Numbered from the stretch's first letter, positions 48,001 through 59,913 are shown. The stretch is DNA of 64,000 nucleotides from Antilocapra americana (GCA_007570785.1 ML660774.1:11128476-11192475), one strand, 5' to 3'. Numbers and translations are program-made. The notes: generated by a model not told the origin, from the letters alone.

Positions 48001-49280
48001 TTCAATTCAGTTCAGTCGCTCAGTTGTGTCTGACTCTCTGCGATCCCATGGGCTGCAGCACGCCAGGCCTCCTGGTCCATCACCAACTCCTGGACTTTAC
48101 TCAGACTCATGTTCATTGAGTCTGTGATGCCATCCAACCATCTCATCCTCTGTCATCCCCTTCTCCTCCCACCTTCAATCTTTCCCAGCATCAGGGTCTT
48201 TTTCATTGAGTCAGTTCTTCGCATCAAGTGGCCAAGTATTGGAGTTTCAGCTTCAACATCAGTCCTTCCAATGAATATTCAGGACTGATCTCCTTTAGGA
48301 TGGACTGGTTGGATCTCCTTGCAGTCCAGGGGACTCTCAAGAGTCTTCCCCAACACCACAGTTCAAAAGCATCAATTCTTCGGTGCTCAGCTTTTGTTAT
48401 AATTCAACTCTCACATCCATACATGACTAGTGGAAAAACCACAGCTTTGACTAGAGAGACCTTTGTCAGCAAAGTAATGTCTCTGCTTTTTAATATGTTG
48501 TCTAGTTTGGTCATAACTTTTCTTCCAAGGAGCAAGCGTCTTTTAATTTCATGGCTGCAGTCACCATATGCAGTGATTTTGGAGCCCAAAAAAATAAAGT
48601 CTGTCACTGTTTCCACTGTTTATCTATTTGCCCTGACGTGATGGGATCAGATATCATGATCTTACTTTTCTGAATGTTGAGTTTTAAGTCAATTTTTTCA
48701 CTCTCTTCTTTCACTTTGATCAAGAAGCTCTTTAGTTCTTCTTCACTTTCTACCATAAGGGTGGTATCATCTCCATATCTGATGTTATTGATATTTCTCC
48801 CAGCAATCTTGATTTCAACTTGTGCTTCATCCAGCCTTGCATTTCTCATGATGTACTCTGCATATAAGTTAAATAAGCAGGGTGACAATATACAGCCTTG
48901 ATGTACTCCTTTCCCTATTTGGAACCAGTCTGTTCCATGTCCAGTTCTAACTGTTGCCTCCTGGCCTGTATACAGATTTCTCAAGAGGCAGGTCAGGTGA
49001 TCTGGTATTCCCATCACTTGAAGAATTTTCCACAGTTTGTTGTGATCCACAGAGTCAAAGGCTTTGACATTGTCAATAAAGCAGAAATAGATGTTTTCCT
49101 GGAACTCTCTTGCTTTTTCGATGATCCAGCAGGTGTTGGCAATTTGATCTCTGGTTCCTCTGCCTTTCCAAAACCAGCTTGAACATCTGGAAGTTCATGG
49201 TTCATGTATTGTTGAAGCCTGGCTTGGAGAGTTTTGAGCAGTACTTTCCTGGAGTGTGAGATAAGTGCAGTTGTGCACTC
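48001..49280 (-). mobile_element. BovB LINE, 5' truncated (1.3 kb)
   Basis: Antisense copy with a good minus-strand reverse-transcriptase fragment of 148 codons (MDHNKLWKILQVMGIPDHLT to ...RYGDDTTLMVESEEELKSF). It keeps the RYGDDT catalytic motif region but lacks the upstream half and has frameshifts. Left end TTCAATTCAGTTCAG. Confidence 0.93.
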
Positions 49281-49631
49281 GCTGTATTCAGAGCACAGGA
49301 TTTTGTAAGTCCCATGCAAGGTGTCTCCTCCTTCATCGGTGGTCAAGGTTGGAAAGTGTGACCATCAGGAATGTATGCTGGTAGAATACTCCTAAAGGAT
49401 ATATGACAGTTGTCTGAGTCTAGTTCATGATCAGGATGAGAACAGACATGTTCACTGCTGCAGGCGGGAGCCACTGAAGATGGGGAGACCTGGAACTTTA
49501 CTTTCCTCCTGGGAATGGGAGGTATCAAGTAAGAGGCAGACACAATATAGAGTCCAGAGGGTTTGGATGACAGTTGTGCTATAAGTGATGTATTAATTGA
49601 GAGAGTTCTCTGACTACGGTCTTCCAAAAGG

Positions 49632-49844
49632 AGAGAAGTGAAAGTGAAGTTACTCAGTCATGTCCAACTCTTTGGGACCCCATGGGCTGTAACCTACCAC
49701 GCTCCTCCATTCATGGGATTTTCCAGGCAAGAATAATGAAATGGGTTGCCATTTCCTTTTCCAGAAGATCTTCCCCACCCAGGGATTGAACCCAGGTCTC
49801 CTGCATCATAGGCAGATGCTTTACTGTCTGAGCCATGAGGGAAA
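49632..49844 (-). mobile_element. Bov-tA SINE
   Basis: Minus-strand element flanked by TCCAAAAGG at 49,623-49,631 and 49,845-49,853. Confidence 0.93.
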
Positions 49845-50477
49845 TCCAAAAGGGGAAGGAAGGAATTTGTCAGTGCTCATCTAATCTTGTCTGGGGGCCA
49901 GAGTGACTTGATTGATCTTGGTGCAGCTATACCTGCCATCCAGTGGAAATATTCTCCGCTCAGAGAAGAATAATATATCTAACTACTTTACTTTCGGGAA
50001 AGAAGAAAAAAAAAAACCTCTGTCCAATGCACTTTATTCAAGTTCTTTGTTCATCAAAATTCCTTTTGCTTGATTTGCTTTTGGATAATATCTGTCCACC
50101 ATGAGTATATCATCTCTGTAAATTCCTAAACAGGTTATCTTACCAAGCAATTCTCTTTTTCTAAATTAATATGGTTACTTTTCTATTTTATTTATCCTTT
50201 GAGAAACATCCGTGAGTCCATTTTCCAGAAAATAATCGCTCAGGGTAAATGTGTAAAATGCAACTTCTAGACAAGCTGATTGAAGATGGAAGTCTAATGA
50301 TCTCACTATTCTGCTCAGTAAAGTCCCTTTAAGAAGCTGCACCCAGTATGCTGAGTGAAAAAATAGAAAGACAAATACTGTATGATATGGGGAATCTAAA
50401 AAATATACAAACTAGTGAATATAACAAGAAGGAAGCAGACCCACAGATATAGCAAATAAACTAGTGGTTACCAGTGA

Positions 50478-50570
50478 GAATCCCAGGGATGGCAGAGCCT
50501 GGTGGGCTGCCGTCTATGGGGTCGCACAGAGTCGGATACGACTGACGTGACTTAGCAGCAGCAGCAGTGA
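50478..50570 (+). mobile_element. Short Bov-tA 3' piece inside L1
   Basis: GAATCCCAGGGATGGCAGAG to GACTTAGCAGCAGCAGCAG is the 3' part of a Bov-tA/Bov-A unit. Flanked by CAGTGAG on both sides. Confidence 0.85.
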
Positions 50571-50689
50571 GGAGAGAGAAGCCGGGAGGGGAAAAAGAGG
50601 GGTAGGGGACTAAGAGGTATAAACTATTGCATATAAAATAAACTGCAAGGGCTTATTGTACAACATGGGGGAATATAGCCAATATTTTG

Positions 50690-51000
50690 TTTTGGGGTTT
50701 TTTTTGGAGTCTAGTTGCTTTACAATGTTGTGTTAGTTTCTGCTGTACAGCAAAGTAAATCAGCTATACCTAAACATAAATCACCTCTTTTTTGGATTTC
50801 CTTCCAATTTAGGTCACCACAGCATTGAATAGAGTTCCCTGTGCTCTACAGTAGGTTCTCATTAACTATCTATACATAGTATCAATAGTATGTATGTATC
50901 AATTCCATTCTCCCAATTCATCCCACTCCTCCCTTCCTCCTTGGTAACTTTGAATTTATTCTCTACATAAGTAGAGAATTGAACTCTCTCAATTCTGTGT
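50690..51000 (-). mobile_element. Antisense L1 3' fragment inside another L1
   Basis: Begins with T-rich GGTTTTTTTTGGAG and continues TTTACAATGTTGTGTTAGTT, typical antisense L1 3' sequence. The target AGCCAATATTTT occurs before (about 50,677-50,690) and after (about 51,002-51,013). The copy is 5' truncated. Confidence 0.85.
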
Positions 51001-51448
51001 AGCCAATATTTTATAATTACAATCATTGGAGTATAACCTTTAAAAATGGCAAATCACTCTATGTACACCTGTATTGTATAATATTGCACAGCAACTATAC
51101 TTCAATTTTTAACAAAGAAAGAAAGCGAGGGGGGAAGCAGCCGTGCCTTAGAGTATGCATCCCAACCACTCTGTTTCTGGCCCATCTCCTCAAAAACTGG
51201 ATCCCACTGGCTCCTCTTGTATCATTGTTTTCTCACACTTGTGTCAGCCAGTGAGCTCAGGTCTTGTTCTCACTTCATCGCTTTGGTGCAGTTGTGCAAG
51301 GTCATAAATCTGACCTTTCCTGATGACAGCTCCTCCACTATGCTATGACAATGCATCCCTGAACTACAGTGACAGTATTCCTCCCAGCAAGCTCAGGTTC
51401 TGGCATGCCTTCACAAAACATTCACCCTAAATTCTGCCCTTGGGGGCT

Positions 51449-51647
51449 TCCCTGGTGGCTCAGATGGTAAATAATCTGCCTGCAATGCAGTAGACCTGGG
51501 TTTGATCCCTGAGTCAGAAAGATCCAATGGAGATGGGAATGGCTACCCCAGTATTCTCGCCTGGAGAAGTCCATGAACAGAGGAGCCTGGAGGGCTACAG
51601 TCCATAGGGCTGCAAGAGTCGGACACAGCTAAGCGACTTTCACTTTT
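51449..51647 (+). mobile_element. Bov-tA SINE
   Basis: Plus-strand element from GGCTTCCCTGGTGGCTCAGA to GCTAAGCGACTTTCACTTT. Nearly complete. Confidence 0.9.
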
Positions 51648-51743
51648 ACTTGTTTTCTGTCCCTGTGCCTGATTTGTTTTGTCCAGGTTTCTCTTGAGGC
51701 ATAGGGCTGGACAGATCCTTAACAGACAGCACTGACTATCTTT

Positions 51744-51905
51744 AATGGTAAAGGGCACAGATTCTGAGCCAGTCTTCCTTTGAATCCTGGCTCTACCTCT
51801 TGCTAATTGTGTGACCTTGAGCTAGTTCTTTAAACCTCTGTGCCTCAGTTTCCTCATCTGTGAAATGGAAATAGTAGCAATTCCTGCTGATAGGGCTGCT
51901 GGGTC
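51744..51905 (+). repeat. MIR SINE
   Basis: CTTGCTAATTGTGTGACCTTG and CCTCAGTTTCCTCATCTGTG are near-consensus MIR phrases. One of the best-preserved MIRs here. Confidence 0.9.
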
Positions 51906-53169
51906 TGAATGCGTTCATATTTTACCATGTTTGGTACATAATTGTGCCATACATGATAGTTACTGTTATCCCAGTGATTGTCCCTCCTCCGAGGAAGTAG
52001 GTACAGGGCTTATTAAATGCTTGAACAGGGAAGAGGCAAAAGGGATACAAGGATAAAAAAATAAATACATTTTTAGTTCAAAATATTGCATTTTACCAGA
52101 GGTAATTATCAAATCAGCCAAATAATCCCATGCCTTTGTTTTTGAAATTTAACATTAGCAACTTTAATTTGTTATTATGAATGTATAATCTCCACTTCTC
52201 CTATGGGTGTAAATCACTCCAATCTAATTGACTTTTTCTTTCCAATAAATCATCAGGATTAGCTTTTCCTTAATAAGCTGGAAAACTTCTGAGGGAATAA
52301 TGTGAAAATGCTTAACGGGAAGGCTGAACACCAGTAATACCTGAGTTCAGAAGACAACAAAGAGCAGCAAGAAAACAACTTTTTACTGGAACCTGAGTTA
52401 ATAAATAGTGATCAAAGAACAAACGGCAAAGGGCTGTGTGAGTTACAACAGAATGAAAATAGAAATGAACTTGGGTTTCCAGTCTGAAACTATTATGCAA
52501 TATGATTAATGAAGCTAACATCTTACACATTCAAAACTCCTCTACAGTTTAAAACAAAAGGAACAGCTTGTTCAGAGAATAACTGATGCTTACAGATAAA
52601 TTTCACAATTTTGCCCCTCAGGGGATATTTTTGTGTATTTTAAAGATCAAATAAACTGTTTCATCTTGGCAATATTGCCACTTTTTTCTATAACTAAGAA
52701 ACATCTGGCTTCTCTCCATGTGGTAATTGAAATGGCATTTAATCCATATCTTTATAGGTAAAAATGTATTATCATTAGTAAAGTAAAGCAAAGCTTCCAT
52801 TGTGCTTTGGTTTTACTTAATCTTAAAGTGAGCATTACTGAAATTAGTCAAAGTACAAAAATTTTCTGGATGAACACAATAGTAAAAGGTTAAAAAATCA
52901 GAGATATATTTTTATAAAGATATTGGATCTTTCATAAAAATTCATACAAATAAGAGGAGAAAAAAAAGAAAAATATCAGAGTATTAGGATTTGTCCCTGG
53001 ATCTCCTTTTTTAGTTTTCCTTCCAGTTAAACTGATTTCCTCATCTATTTATTTCTGGACTAAAGCCAGAATCAACATTGTCCGTTTTTCTAATCAAATA
53101 ACGGAGAAGCAATTACAAAGTCTGAATGCAGACAGAGGAGCCTGGAAGGCAGAGCGACTGGACCTCGCG

Positions 53170-53290
53170 TAAGCCGTGTCTCTGACTCATTTCTGACTTT
53201 AGGCAAGGTATTTAACTTCTCTGCACTTTGAAATAATTATAATAATGCTAGTTTATTTCATAGGTATGCTATTAAAATGAAACTCAAGAA
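53170..53290 (+). repeat. MIR SINE remnant
   Basis: GACTTTAGGCAAGGTATTTAACTTCTCTGCAC fits the MIR core (ACTTTAGGCAAGGTATTTAA quoted). Confidence 0.65.
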
Positions 53291-54551
53291 ACAGCTGTTG
53301 AGAAAGATGCTGATTAGATAGATGTCCACTTCTGCAGCTTGGAAAAGAGATTTAGAATTATATCTCTTTTCCATTCCTAACACATTTTGAATGAATTAGA
53401 TGAGAATTTGATGTAAATAAAAAGATTTGCAACTTTAATATACAAAATAGAAAACGAAATGGACCATGTTATAATTTTTACCTCAGAAGCAAAAACTCCA
53501 GATATGCTGTTCTTTATTTCTGTCTTTTGGAAGTCAAACTTACTTGGCTTTTTAAGGCTTTCATTGAGTATACATTCTTGAGATCAGTGACAAAAATACT
53601 GTTATTTTCCATTACCAGAAAAAAGAAGGGGAAAAAAGTAAAGGAAAATAACCCAAAGGGAGTCTCTAAGTCTATGTTAATGGGTAATTGCTTAACTGTT
53701 TTACATTAATATGAGACACATTAATATGTGTGAGCACTGCCATCTGAGAACACCAACTGATTAAATATGCTTCCTTCAATAACTTTTTCTTCTTTTTAAT
53801 TTCTTCTATCTTGTATCCTTTGATAATAGCTCACTTAAAACATACCATTTTTTAAATTTTACATGCTAGTAATGTATTTTGTTTCGTGATTGTGTTTTTA
53901 AAACTTACATATTAGCTATAAAACTTTATAGCCCTAAAGTTAATATTTTGCCTTTAATTTTAATTTACTATAATTAATTAACTTTAAAAATGTATTGAGA
54001 AGAAATTAGACTTGACACTTTGAACAGTTTATATCAAGTAACACAGTACATCAAAGGACTGCCATATTTGAAAATTTGAAACTATTTCAATTTTACAATG
54101 ATTAAATATTTCATATTGTAGAAGATGGGTGGGGTTACTAATGGAGACACTAGGGAATTTTAGAGATCTTAAGATAGTCTCAGGAATTATTCTAAAGATG
54201 ATCAAAGTAATGTGATGACTGTTAAAATATATATAGCATTTTGAAATGCCTTATTGTTTAAAGATCTGCCAGGCTAGGGGCTACCTGTTTTCTCTGGGAA
54301 AGGTCAGATTTGATTATTTTAATGGCAATGAGTTGGAAATTTTAGGAGACCAAGAGAAACCTGCCAAAGCTTTTCACTGGCCTTTTATTTTCTACAAAAT
54401 CTAATACATTGCAATCTGTATATATGTTAAATAATTTTCCAATATCTCCCAGAGCACTTTTAACATATACTTTTACTTGCACAAGAGCCAAATTCAGATA
54501 TAGATTTAGGAACATAATTTTTTTAAGTATAGTTAATGGTACCTTCACATG

Positions 54552-54664
54552 GGTTTGGGTGGACTCCAGGAGTTGGTGATGGACAGGGAGGCCTGGCGTG
54601 CTGCGGTTCATGGGGTCGCAAAGAGTCGGACACGACTGAGTGCCTGAACTGATACTGATACTGA
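54552..54664 (+). mobile_element. BovB-type 3' terminal piece
   Basis: GGACTCCAGGAGTTGGTGAT to CGACTGAGTGCCTGAACTGA is the last 100 bp of BovB. Flanking sequences AATGGTACCTTCA and AATGGTGCTTTCA look like a target duplication. The tail is (CTGATA)n. Confidence 0.8.
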
Positions 54665-54682
54665 TAATGGTGCTTTCAAGTG

Positions 54683-55320
54683 TATAGCAAAGTGGTACGG
54701 TTCCCTGTGACTTCCCAAGTGGTTCAGTGATAAAGAATTCACCTGCCAATGCAAGAGACGCTTGAGGTACAGGTTCAATCTCTGAAAAATACCCTAGAGA
54801 AGGAAATGGCAACCCACTCCCAATATTCTTGCCTGGGAAATTCCATGGACAGAGGAGCCTGGCGGGCTACAGTCCATGAGATCGCAGAGTCGGACACAAC
54901 TTGGTGACTAAACGGCAACATAGTTCCCTGTGCTATATATTAGGTACTTGTTGTCTACCTATTTTATATATATTGCAGTGTGTATATGTTAATCCTTAGC
55001 TCCTAATGTCCCTGCCCCTTTCCCCTTTGGTAACCATAAGTGTTCTATGTCTGTGAGTCTGTTTCTGTTTGGTAAATAAATTCATTTGTGTCATTTTTTT
55101 TTTAGATTCCTCAAATAAGTGATATCATATGATATTTGTTTCTCTCTGTCTGACTTCAACTTAATGTGATAACCTCCAGGTTTATCTGTGTTGCTGCAAA
55201 TGGCATTATTTCATTCATTCATGAGACTGCATCTCCTTCATTCATTCATCTGTCCGTGGACATTTAGGTTGTTTTCTAACTATACTTCAATTTTAGAAAA
55301 AAATAACAATTTTTAAAGCT
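54683..55320 (-). mobile_element. L1 3' fragment (antisense), split by Bov-tA, with a short sense tail
   Basis: Antisense L1 (CCTCCAGGTTTATCTGTGTTGC and similar; CCCTTTCCCCTTTGGTAACC) ends near 55,277, then a sense tail AACTATACTTCAATTTTAGA follows, as in twin priming. The Bov-tA at 54,710-54,922 splits it. Confidence 0.7.
54710..54922 (+). mobile_element. Bov-tA SINE inside L1
   Basis: Plus-strand element with exact target repeats GTTCCCTGTG at 54,700-54,709 and 54,923-54,932. Confidence 0.93.
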
Positions 55321-56221
55321 CTCGTTTTAGCCTAATTTATTCATTTCTGAAATAAAATACTTGATCCCACAAATATACAAGGGAATTTGATGAACCAAAC
55401 AAAAATATAATAATTTCAACAGATAATATTAAAACAAAGTGAGGATGGCAAAAGTTTTCATAACTTAGTTCCTGACTCCTGAATATTGTATATGATAGCT
55501 GCTGGAAGTGAATTAAAGTAATGAAGATCTGGCTGCTATTATGTAAGAAAACTGAGATTACTTTTCCTACTGGAAAGAAAAAGGAAAAACCCCAATCAAT
55601 AATCCATTCACTATATTGATTCTTTTCAGTCAGAAAAATAGTATGACTCACATTCGCAAATGGTAGTACATTTTTATACTAAGCTTCCAAATTAATGTGA
55701 ATCACCTTAGTAAAAGTCCATTTTATTTCTTTAGGCAAATTATTTCCCCTCTCTGAGCCAAATGTTGATGACATTTGACCGGATGAATTCATTTCCTTTA
55801 ATTATATTTTCACCGTGTGTTCTAGCCTCATGGGATAATACTTTCTGCTTCTAAAATCTCTTTTATGTGTTTCAAAAGAACATTTCCTATTTTTTGTCTT
55901 TATTTTCTTTTGCTTGCTTATAGTAAAACAATTCTTTTTTTTTGTATGATTATATGTAGAAGACTATTACACGTTAAGAAACCTCCATTATGTGGAGGGT
56001 TTTTTTGGTTTGGTTTGGTTTTACTTTTTGCTACTTAAACTTCATGGTAAATTTTAAAATTAAATAAGAAGTGACCATATGAGTACAAATGAGATTTTTT
56101 AAAAATAGCAGCATAACTGTTATAATTTTACTCAAGAAATATATTTATTAACAACTGAAAATAAGAGTCAAACTAATAATTTATCATGAGATAGCTATGA
56201 TAATGGCTTTAGCCCCATTGG

Positions 56222-56406
56222 TGAGGTGCAAGTCACTCAGTCGTGTCCGACTCTTTGAGACCCCATTGACTATACAGTCCATCAAATTCTCCAGGCCAGA
56301 ATACTGGAGTAGGTAGCCTTTCCCTTCTCCAGGGAACCTTCCCAATCCAGGGATCGAACCCAGGTCTTCCCACATTGCAGGTGGATTCTTTACCAGCTGA
56401 GCTGCC
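56222..56406 (-). mobile_element. Bov-tA SINE
   Basis: Minus-strand element, body CAGAATACTGGAGTAGGTAG, head complement TTTACCAGCTGAGCTGCCCC. Confidence 0.9.
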
Positions 56407-56679
56407 CCTTAAGAGCCAAATTTTTAATATTTTAGGTATTAAGTTTTCATCTTTTTTCCTTTGGGGATTTTATAAATCCAAATATCTCTTCTTAAAATAA
56501 TTCTTTTTCAGCAGCTTTGTGAACTCTGCCCTGTGCTTTGTGTCCTGTTGTTGACACTGCATGCAAAGTGTTTTCTCCTCTTTCTCCTCCAGCTTGTCAA
56601 TCCCTGTCTTTTCCATTTTTCTTTACTCCTTTCCTAGTGGGGTTTTGTGAGAAAGAAAAAATACTTACGTGTTCAATTC

Positions 56680-56732
56680 AATATGTGTTAAGGAGGAGTT
56701 AGGGAGTCCCTAACTCCTCCTTAACACATATT
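56680..56732. repeat. Perfect 53-bp palindrome (26-bp arms, 1-nt centre)
   Basis: The left arm 56,680-56,705 begins AATATGTGTTAAGGAGGAGT and is exactly complementary to 56,707-56,732, with a single G at 56,706 between. There is no mismatch. No known transposon end was recognised. Confidence 0.95.
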
Positions 56733-57679
56733 TTCAAAAGTATACTTAGCTCGTTGTTTTCCCCCTGACAAGGATAAGCACAGGGGAGGAAGTATGTCAC
56801 TGCCAACAGACCAATTTTATGTCAAGGAAATCACATTTTTCCCCTCTGAGAAAGATTTTCCCTCTTGGGAAACTCTAAACTTATATTGGAGTCACCACAA
56901 TTTCAGTTAGATGCTAGGATACAACAGTTACCAAGATGTGGCCTTTGCCTTCAAAACCCCTATCCTAAACAAAATATCATGGACAAAGGGAAGCAGTTGG
57001 AGAGAGACATGTGAAAAGCCAACCAGATGAAAATTCCATCACCTGGCACAGTGCCTGGATCATAGCACGCAAGCGCACACTGTTCCCTGAGTGAATGAAT
57101 GCTTTATTGGTCTGTAAACATACTATGAGATCACAGTGGAGGAAGTAATTAATTTTGTCTTGAGAGTTCATCTGGAAAAATTTACCTTTTATGCTTAACT
57201 ACATATGGTTTCATGTATACTAAATTTCTGTTGTCTTTCTTTCCATTTTAATATTTATTTTAATTTCTTCCCCCAAATATTGCCTTGATGAGGCAGCTAT
57301 ATTTTATCTTCCCACAGCATGTGACCCAGTGCTGAGCAGCTAGCTGATGATCAGTTAGCGCTTGCTGACCCTACGATTCTCTAGGACTGCTTCTGTTTAG
57401 TGCTGCTGTCTCCTCTCCTGCCAGGCTAACCTAATTTTCCTTCACAGGAGCTAAAGGCTTCCTACCTGGAGGGCCCATGACCTGTATTCTGCATGGTCTT
57501 CCTTTCTATATACATATATGCCTGTTACACAAAGGGACACAAGATGCACAGAGGTATAGAGGCCCTGCTCCTTGACCTTCTCCAGTGAAGATCACTTTCA
57601 CTTCTAAACACGACTATGACTTATCCTGTTTCTAAGTCCTGTGCTTCGTGAAGGAACATTAGGTATTCAGTGACTTGAC

Positions 57680-57778
57680 ATCTCTGATCTATCCATTTGT
57701 AGGATGAGGATAATAGTATTTGCCTTAGAGAATTATTTGAGGATGAAATAAGATGCTTAGAAAATGCATAGCCTAATA
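57680..57778 (+). repeat. MIR SINE remnant
   Basis: CATTTGTAGGATGAGGATAATAGTA followed by GGATGAAATAAGATGCTTAG matches the MIR second half. Confidence 0.7.
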
Positions 57779-57781
57779 TTT

Positions 57782-58015
57782 AAGATGGATAACCAAAAAA
57801 AAATCCTATCGTACAGCACATGGAACTCTGCTCAATGTTATGTGCCAGCCTGGATGGAAAGAGAGTTTAAGGGAGAATGGATACATGTATATGTGTGGCT
57901 GAGTCCCTTCACTGTTCACCTGAAACTACCACAACATTGTTAACTGGCTATACCCCAGTGCAAAATGTTTTTGGTGTTAAAAAATCAATAAATAAAATTA
58001 GAAGAAAAAAAAGTC
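57782..58015 (+). mobile_element. L1 3' end
   Basis: Sense 3' UTR of an artiodactyl L1: GTACAGCACATGGAACTCTG, ACCACAACATTGTTAACTGG, and an A-rich tail after AATCAATAAATAAAATTAG. Confidence 0.85.
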
Positions 58016-58364
58016 CTGGGTCAAATAAAAATAAAATGCATAGCACAATTCTAGGTATGTAATAAAAATATACATCAGCCAGAAGTAAAATTGTATGAAG
58101 TAAAATTCTATGGTTTAATCTAAGAGACTCTATTACTCTATGTAATGTGCAAATTTCACATATTCTAAAAATTTACATTATATATAGTAATGCTTCCCAA
58201 GATGCTCATGCATGCTATTTTCCCCTGAATTTAAGTAATGCCTCTCTTGTACTGTAGCTATTTTTTGTTGTTGTTGTTTTGTATGGCCCCACAAGGATTG
58301 AGAACTACCAATTTTGTTAAAATAGACTGAAAAATAATGTGTCTATTAAATCCCTAAATCGTTG

Positions 58365-58522
58365 CTTCCCAAACTTTGCTAACCATTGGAAAAAGCTGGC
58401 AGTCTTTTAAAAATTCTAAGGTCTGACTGCCACCTTTAGACATTTGACTCAGTTCCTGGACATGGAAATGTTTTTAAAGCTCCTCAAGTGATCCCAATGG
58501 GCAACAAAATTTAGGACCCACT
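58365..58522 (-). repeat. MER5A-like hAT-Charlie remnant
   Basis: GCTCCTCAAGTGATCCCAATG and a start CTTCCCAAACTTTGCTAACC resemble MER5A. Diverged; family assignment tentative. Confidence 0.5.
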
Positions 58523-59084
58523 TTTTTAATTGCATAGAAACTCAGAAAGAGATACATGGAAAGGACCTGTGGTCATAGGTTTTATAAGAATAAAAATAGG
58601 CTGACAAATAAATAATTCAGTTGATTTCAGTTATTTTTCTAGCAGCAACCATAGGTATAAAATTTCTTTGAATATTATGCAGATATTTCTGTCCTCTTAG
58701 GCCCCTGAGCTTCTAAAATTGATGAGAATTCAAAACTGGTGGCATAGAGAAGTTATTTTGAGGATGAGCGAAATTTTTCATCAAGACTCATGACTTCATG
58801 ATTGATTTTAAGAATAATCTCAAGAAGTGGTAAAATTAATTTTCCTCTACAACTTTAAAGAGAACTTCAGGTTTTATTTTATCTTGGTAGCTGCCTACAC
58901 ATTAAAACATTAAGAAAAGCAATTCATATTACTTCTTACTTGTAGCTTTTTTCTTCCTTTTTCTCAAAACAAAAATAGGGTTCCATATACAAAATGAGTA
59001 ATCATTTAGCACTTATCATATGCCAGGGTATATGGAAAAATTAATATCAAAATAGCCACAGTCCTACAAAGTAAGAATTATGAT

Positions 59085-59215
59085 GTCCATTTTACAGATC
59101 AGGAGCATTTTATAGTAAGCTGTGTGAGGTCACACCACTAGGAACTGACCAGCCAAAATATGGAACCAGGTCTTTGTGCTTAAAGAGTCTATGCCTTTTC
59201 CACACTCCAGAGAGC
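59085..59215 (-). repeat. MIR SINE remnant upstream of FGL1 coding exon
   Basis: CATTTTACAGATCAGGAGCA and GTGAGGTCACACCACTAGGA are the reverse MIR pattern. Confidence 0.75.
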
Positions 59216-59438
59216 CATAACCCTGCCTCTATATTTGTAAACTGCTTCAATTCTCTACAAGGTAACAGTGAGCATCCTTCTGTGAGGGGAAGCCTGGAAA
59301 ATCCAGGAGAATTTCCTTGGCAACTCTCACATTAGACTCGACCTGGAGCTGTATCTGACCTCCTGGATCACGTTGAGTCAAGCCAGCACTGGTCTCATAA
59401 AAAATTCACAAGAAGTTAAATTCTTTTTGTTCTTGCAG

Positions 59439-59518
59439 TTCTTCCAATGGGAAAAATGGCGAAGATGTTTAGTTTCATCCTTTTCACCACTGCTCTGGTA
59501 ATGGGCAGGGGAAGCTGG
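59439..59518 (+). CDS. FGL1: FGL1 first coding exon (signal peptide); ATG at 59,447 or 59,456
   Basis: FGL1 (hepassocin) is a secreted, fibrinogen-like protein made mainly by liver; it acts as a hepatocyte mitogen and is a ligand of the LAG-3 receptor. The exon starts after a strong acceptor, tttttgttcttgcag, and ends AGCTGG|gtaagc in phase 0. From the second ATG (59,456) it reads MAKMFSFILFTTALVMGRGS, which aligns to the human start MAKVFSFILVTTALTMG. An in-frame ATG three codons upstream (59,447) has a weaker context (C at -3); the second has A at -3 and G at +4 and is preferred. The hydrophobic run is the signal peptide. Untranslated exons must lie upstream and were not found. Confidence 0.93.
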
Positions 59519-59913
59519 GTAAGCTTATTACAAAAACTATTATATTTTTAATTCCTGCTTTGATCTGACTTTTCTTTTGCAAAAAAAAATCTATAGTAAC
59601 TTGTCACTGAAAAAACTAAGGAGGAAAAATGAAAAAGATTTGTGGAAGCACCTGCCATGTAATAGACACTTATTAAGTGCTTTAAAATTTTTTTTAGAGT
59701 AAAAATCAGTATTCACACTAAGTCTTTTTCATTTACGGAGGTTATTTGGGTGGTTACATGATATTAAGAATTTAAAAGTTCTTTCAGATTTACCTTGAGC
59801 TTTGGAATATTGGACACTGTCCATGTAAACTGGCTGAGCAAATAACTGGTTCAGAGAGAATGAATCAAAAAATGGTGAGGTTAAAGTTATAAAAATATGA
59901 AATAGTCCTAGAG

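Larger units (their letters stand above)
50340..51115 (+). mobile_element. L1 3' end, interrupted by two later insertions
   Basis: Sense L1 3' UTR sequence runs from CCCAGTATGCTGAGTG to the tail ATACTTCAATTTTTAAC. It is broken by a short Bov-tA piece (about 50,478-50,570) and by an antisense L1 piece (about 50,690-51,000). Both breaks are bounded by short direct repeats. Confidence 0.85.
24500..59438. other. Intergenic region between PCM1 and FGL1
   Basis: No gene could be supported here. About half is recognisable transposon sequence, listed separately. Stretches in which I see no repeat or gene are roughly 25,000-25,800, 26,850-27,760, 31,720-33,150, 34,810-35,395, 37,470-38,065, 40,550-41,715, 42,665-44,870, 46,230-47,090, 49,290-49,620, 51,910-53,170, 53,290-54,530, 55,330-56,215 and 56,740-57,680. 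The FGL1 promoter and leader exon should be in the right-hand part but were not identified. Confidence 0.75.

Noticed and set aside
53125..53160. Bases resembling a Bov-tA 3' end (CAGAGGAGCCTGGAAGGCAG)
   Set aside because: Match is about 20 bp without the rest of the element; may be chance.
57080..57115. GAGTGAATGAATGCTTTATTGG considered as an FGL1 liver promoter element
   Set aside because: It looks like a MIR/L2-type GAATGAATG tail and there is no start-site evidence nearby.
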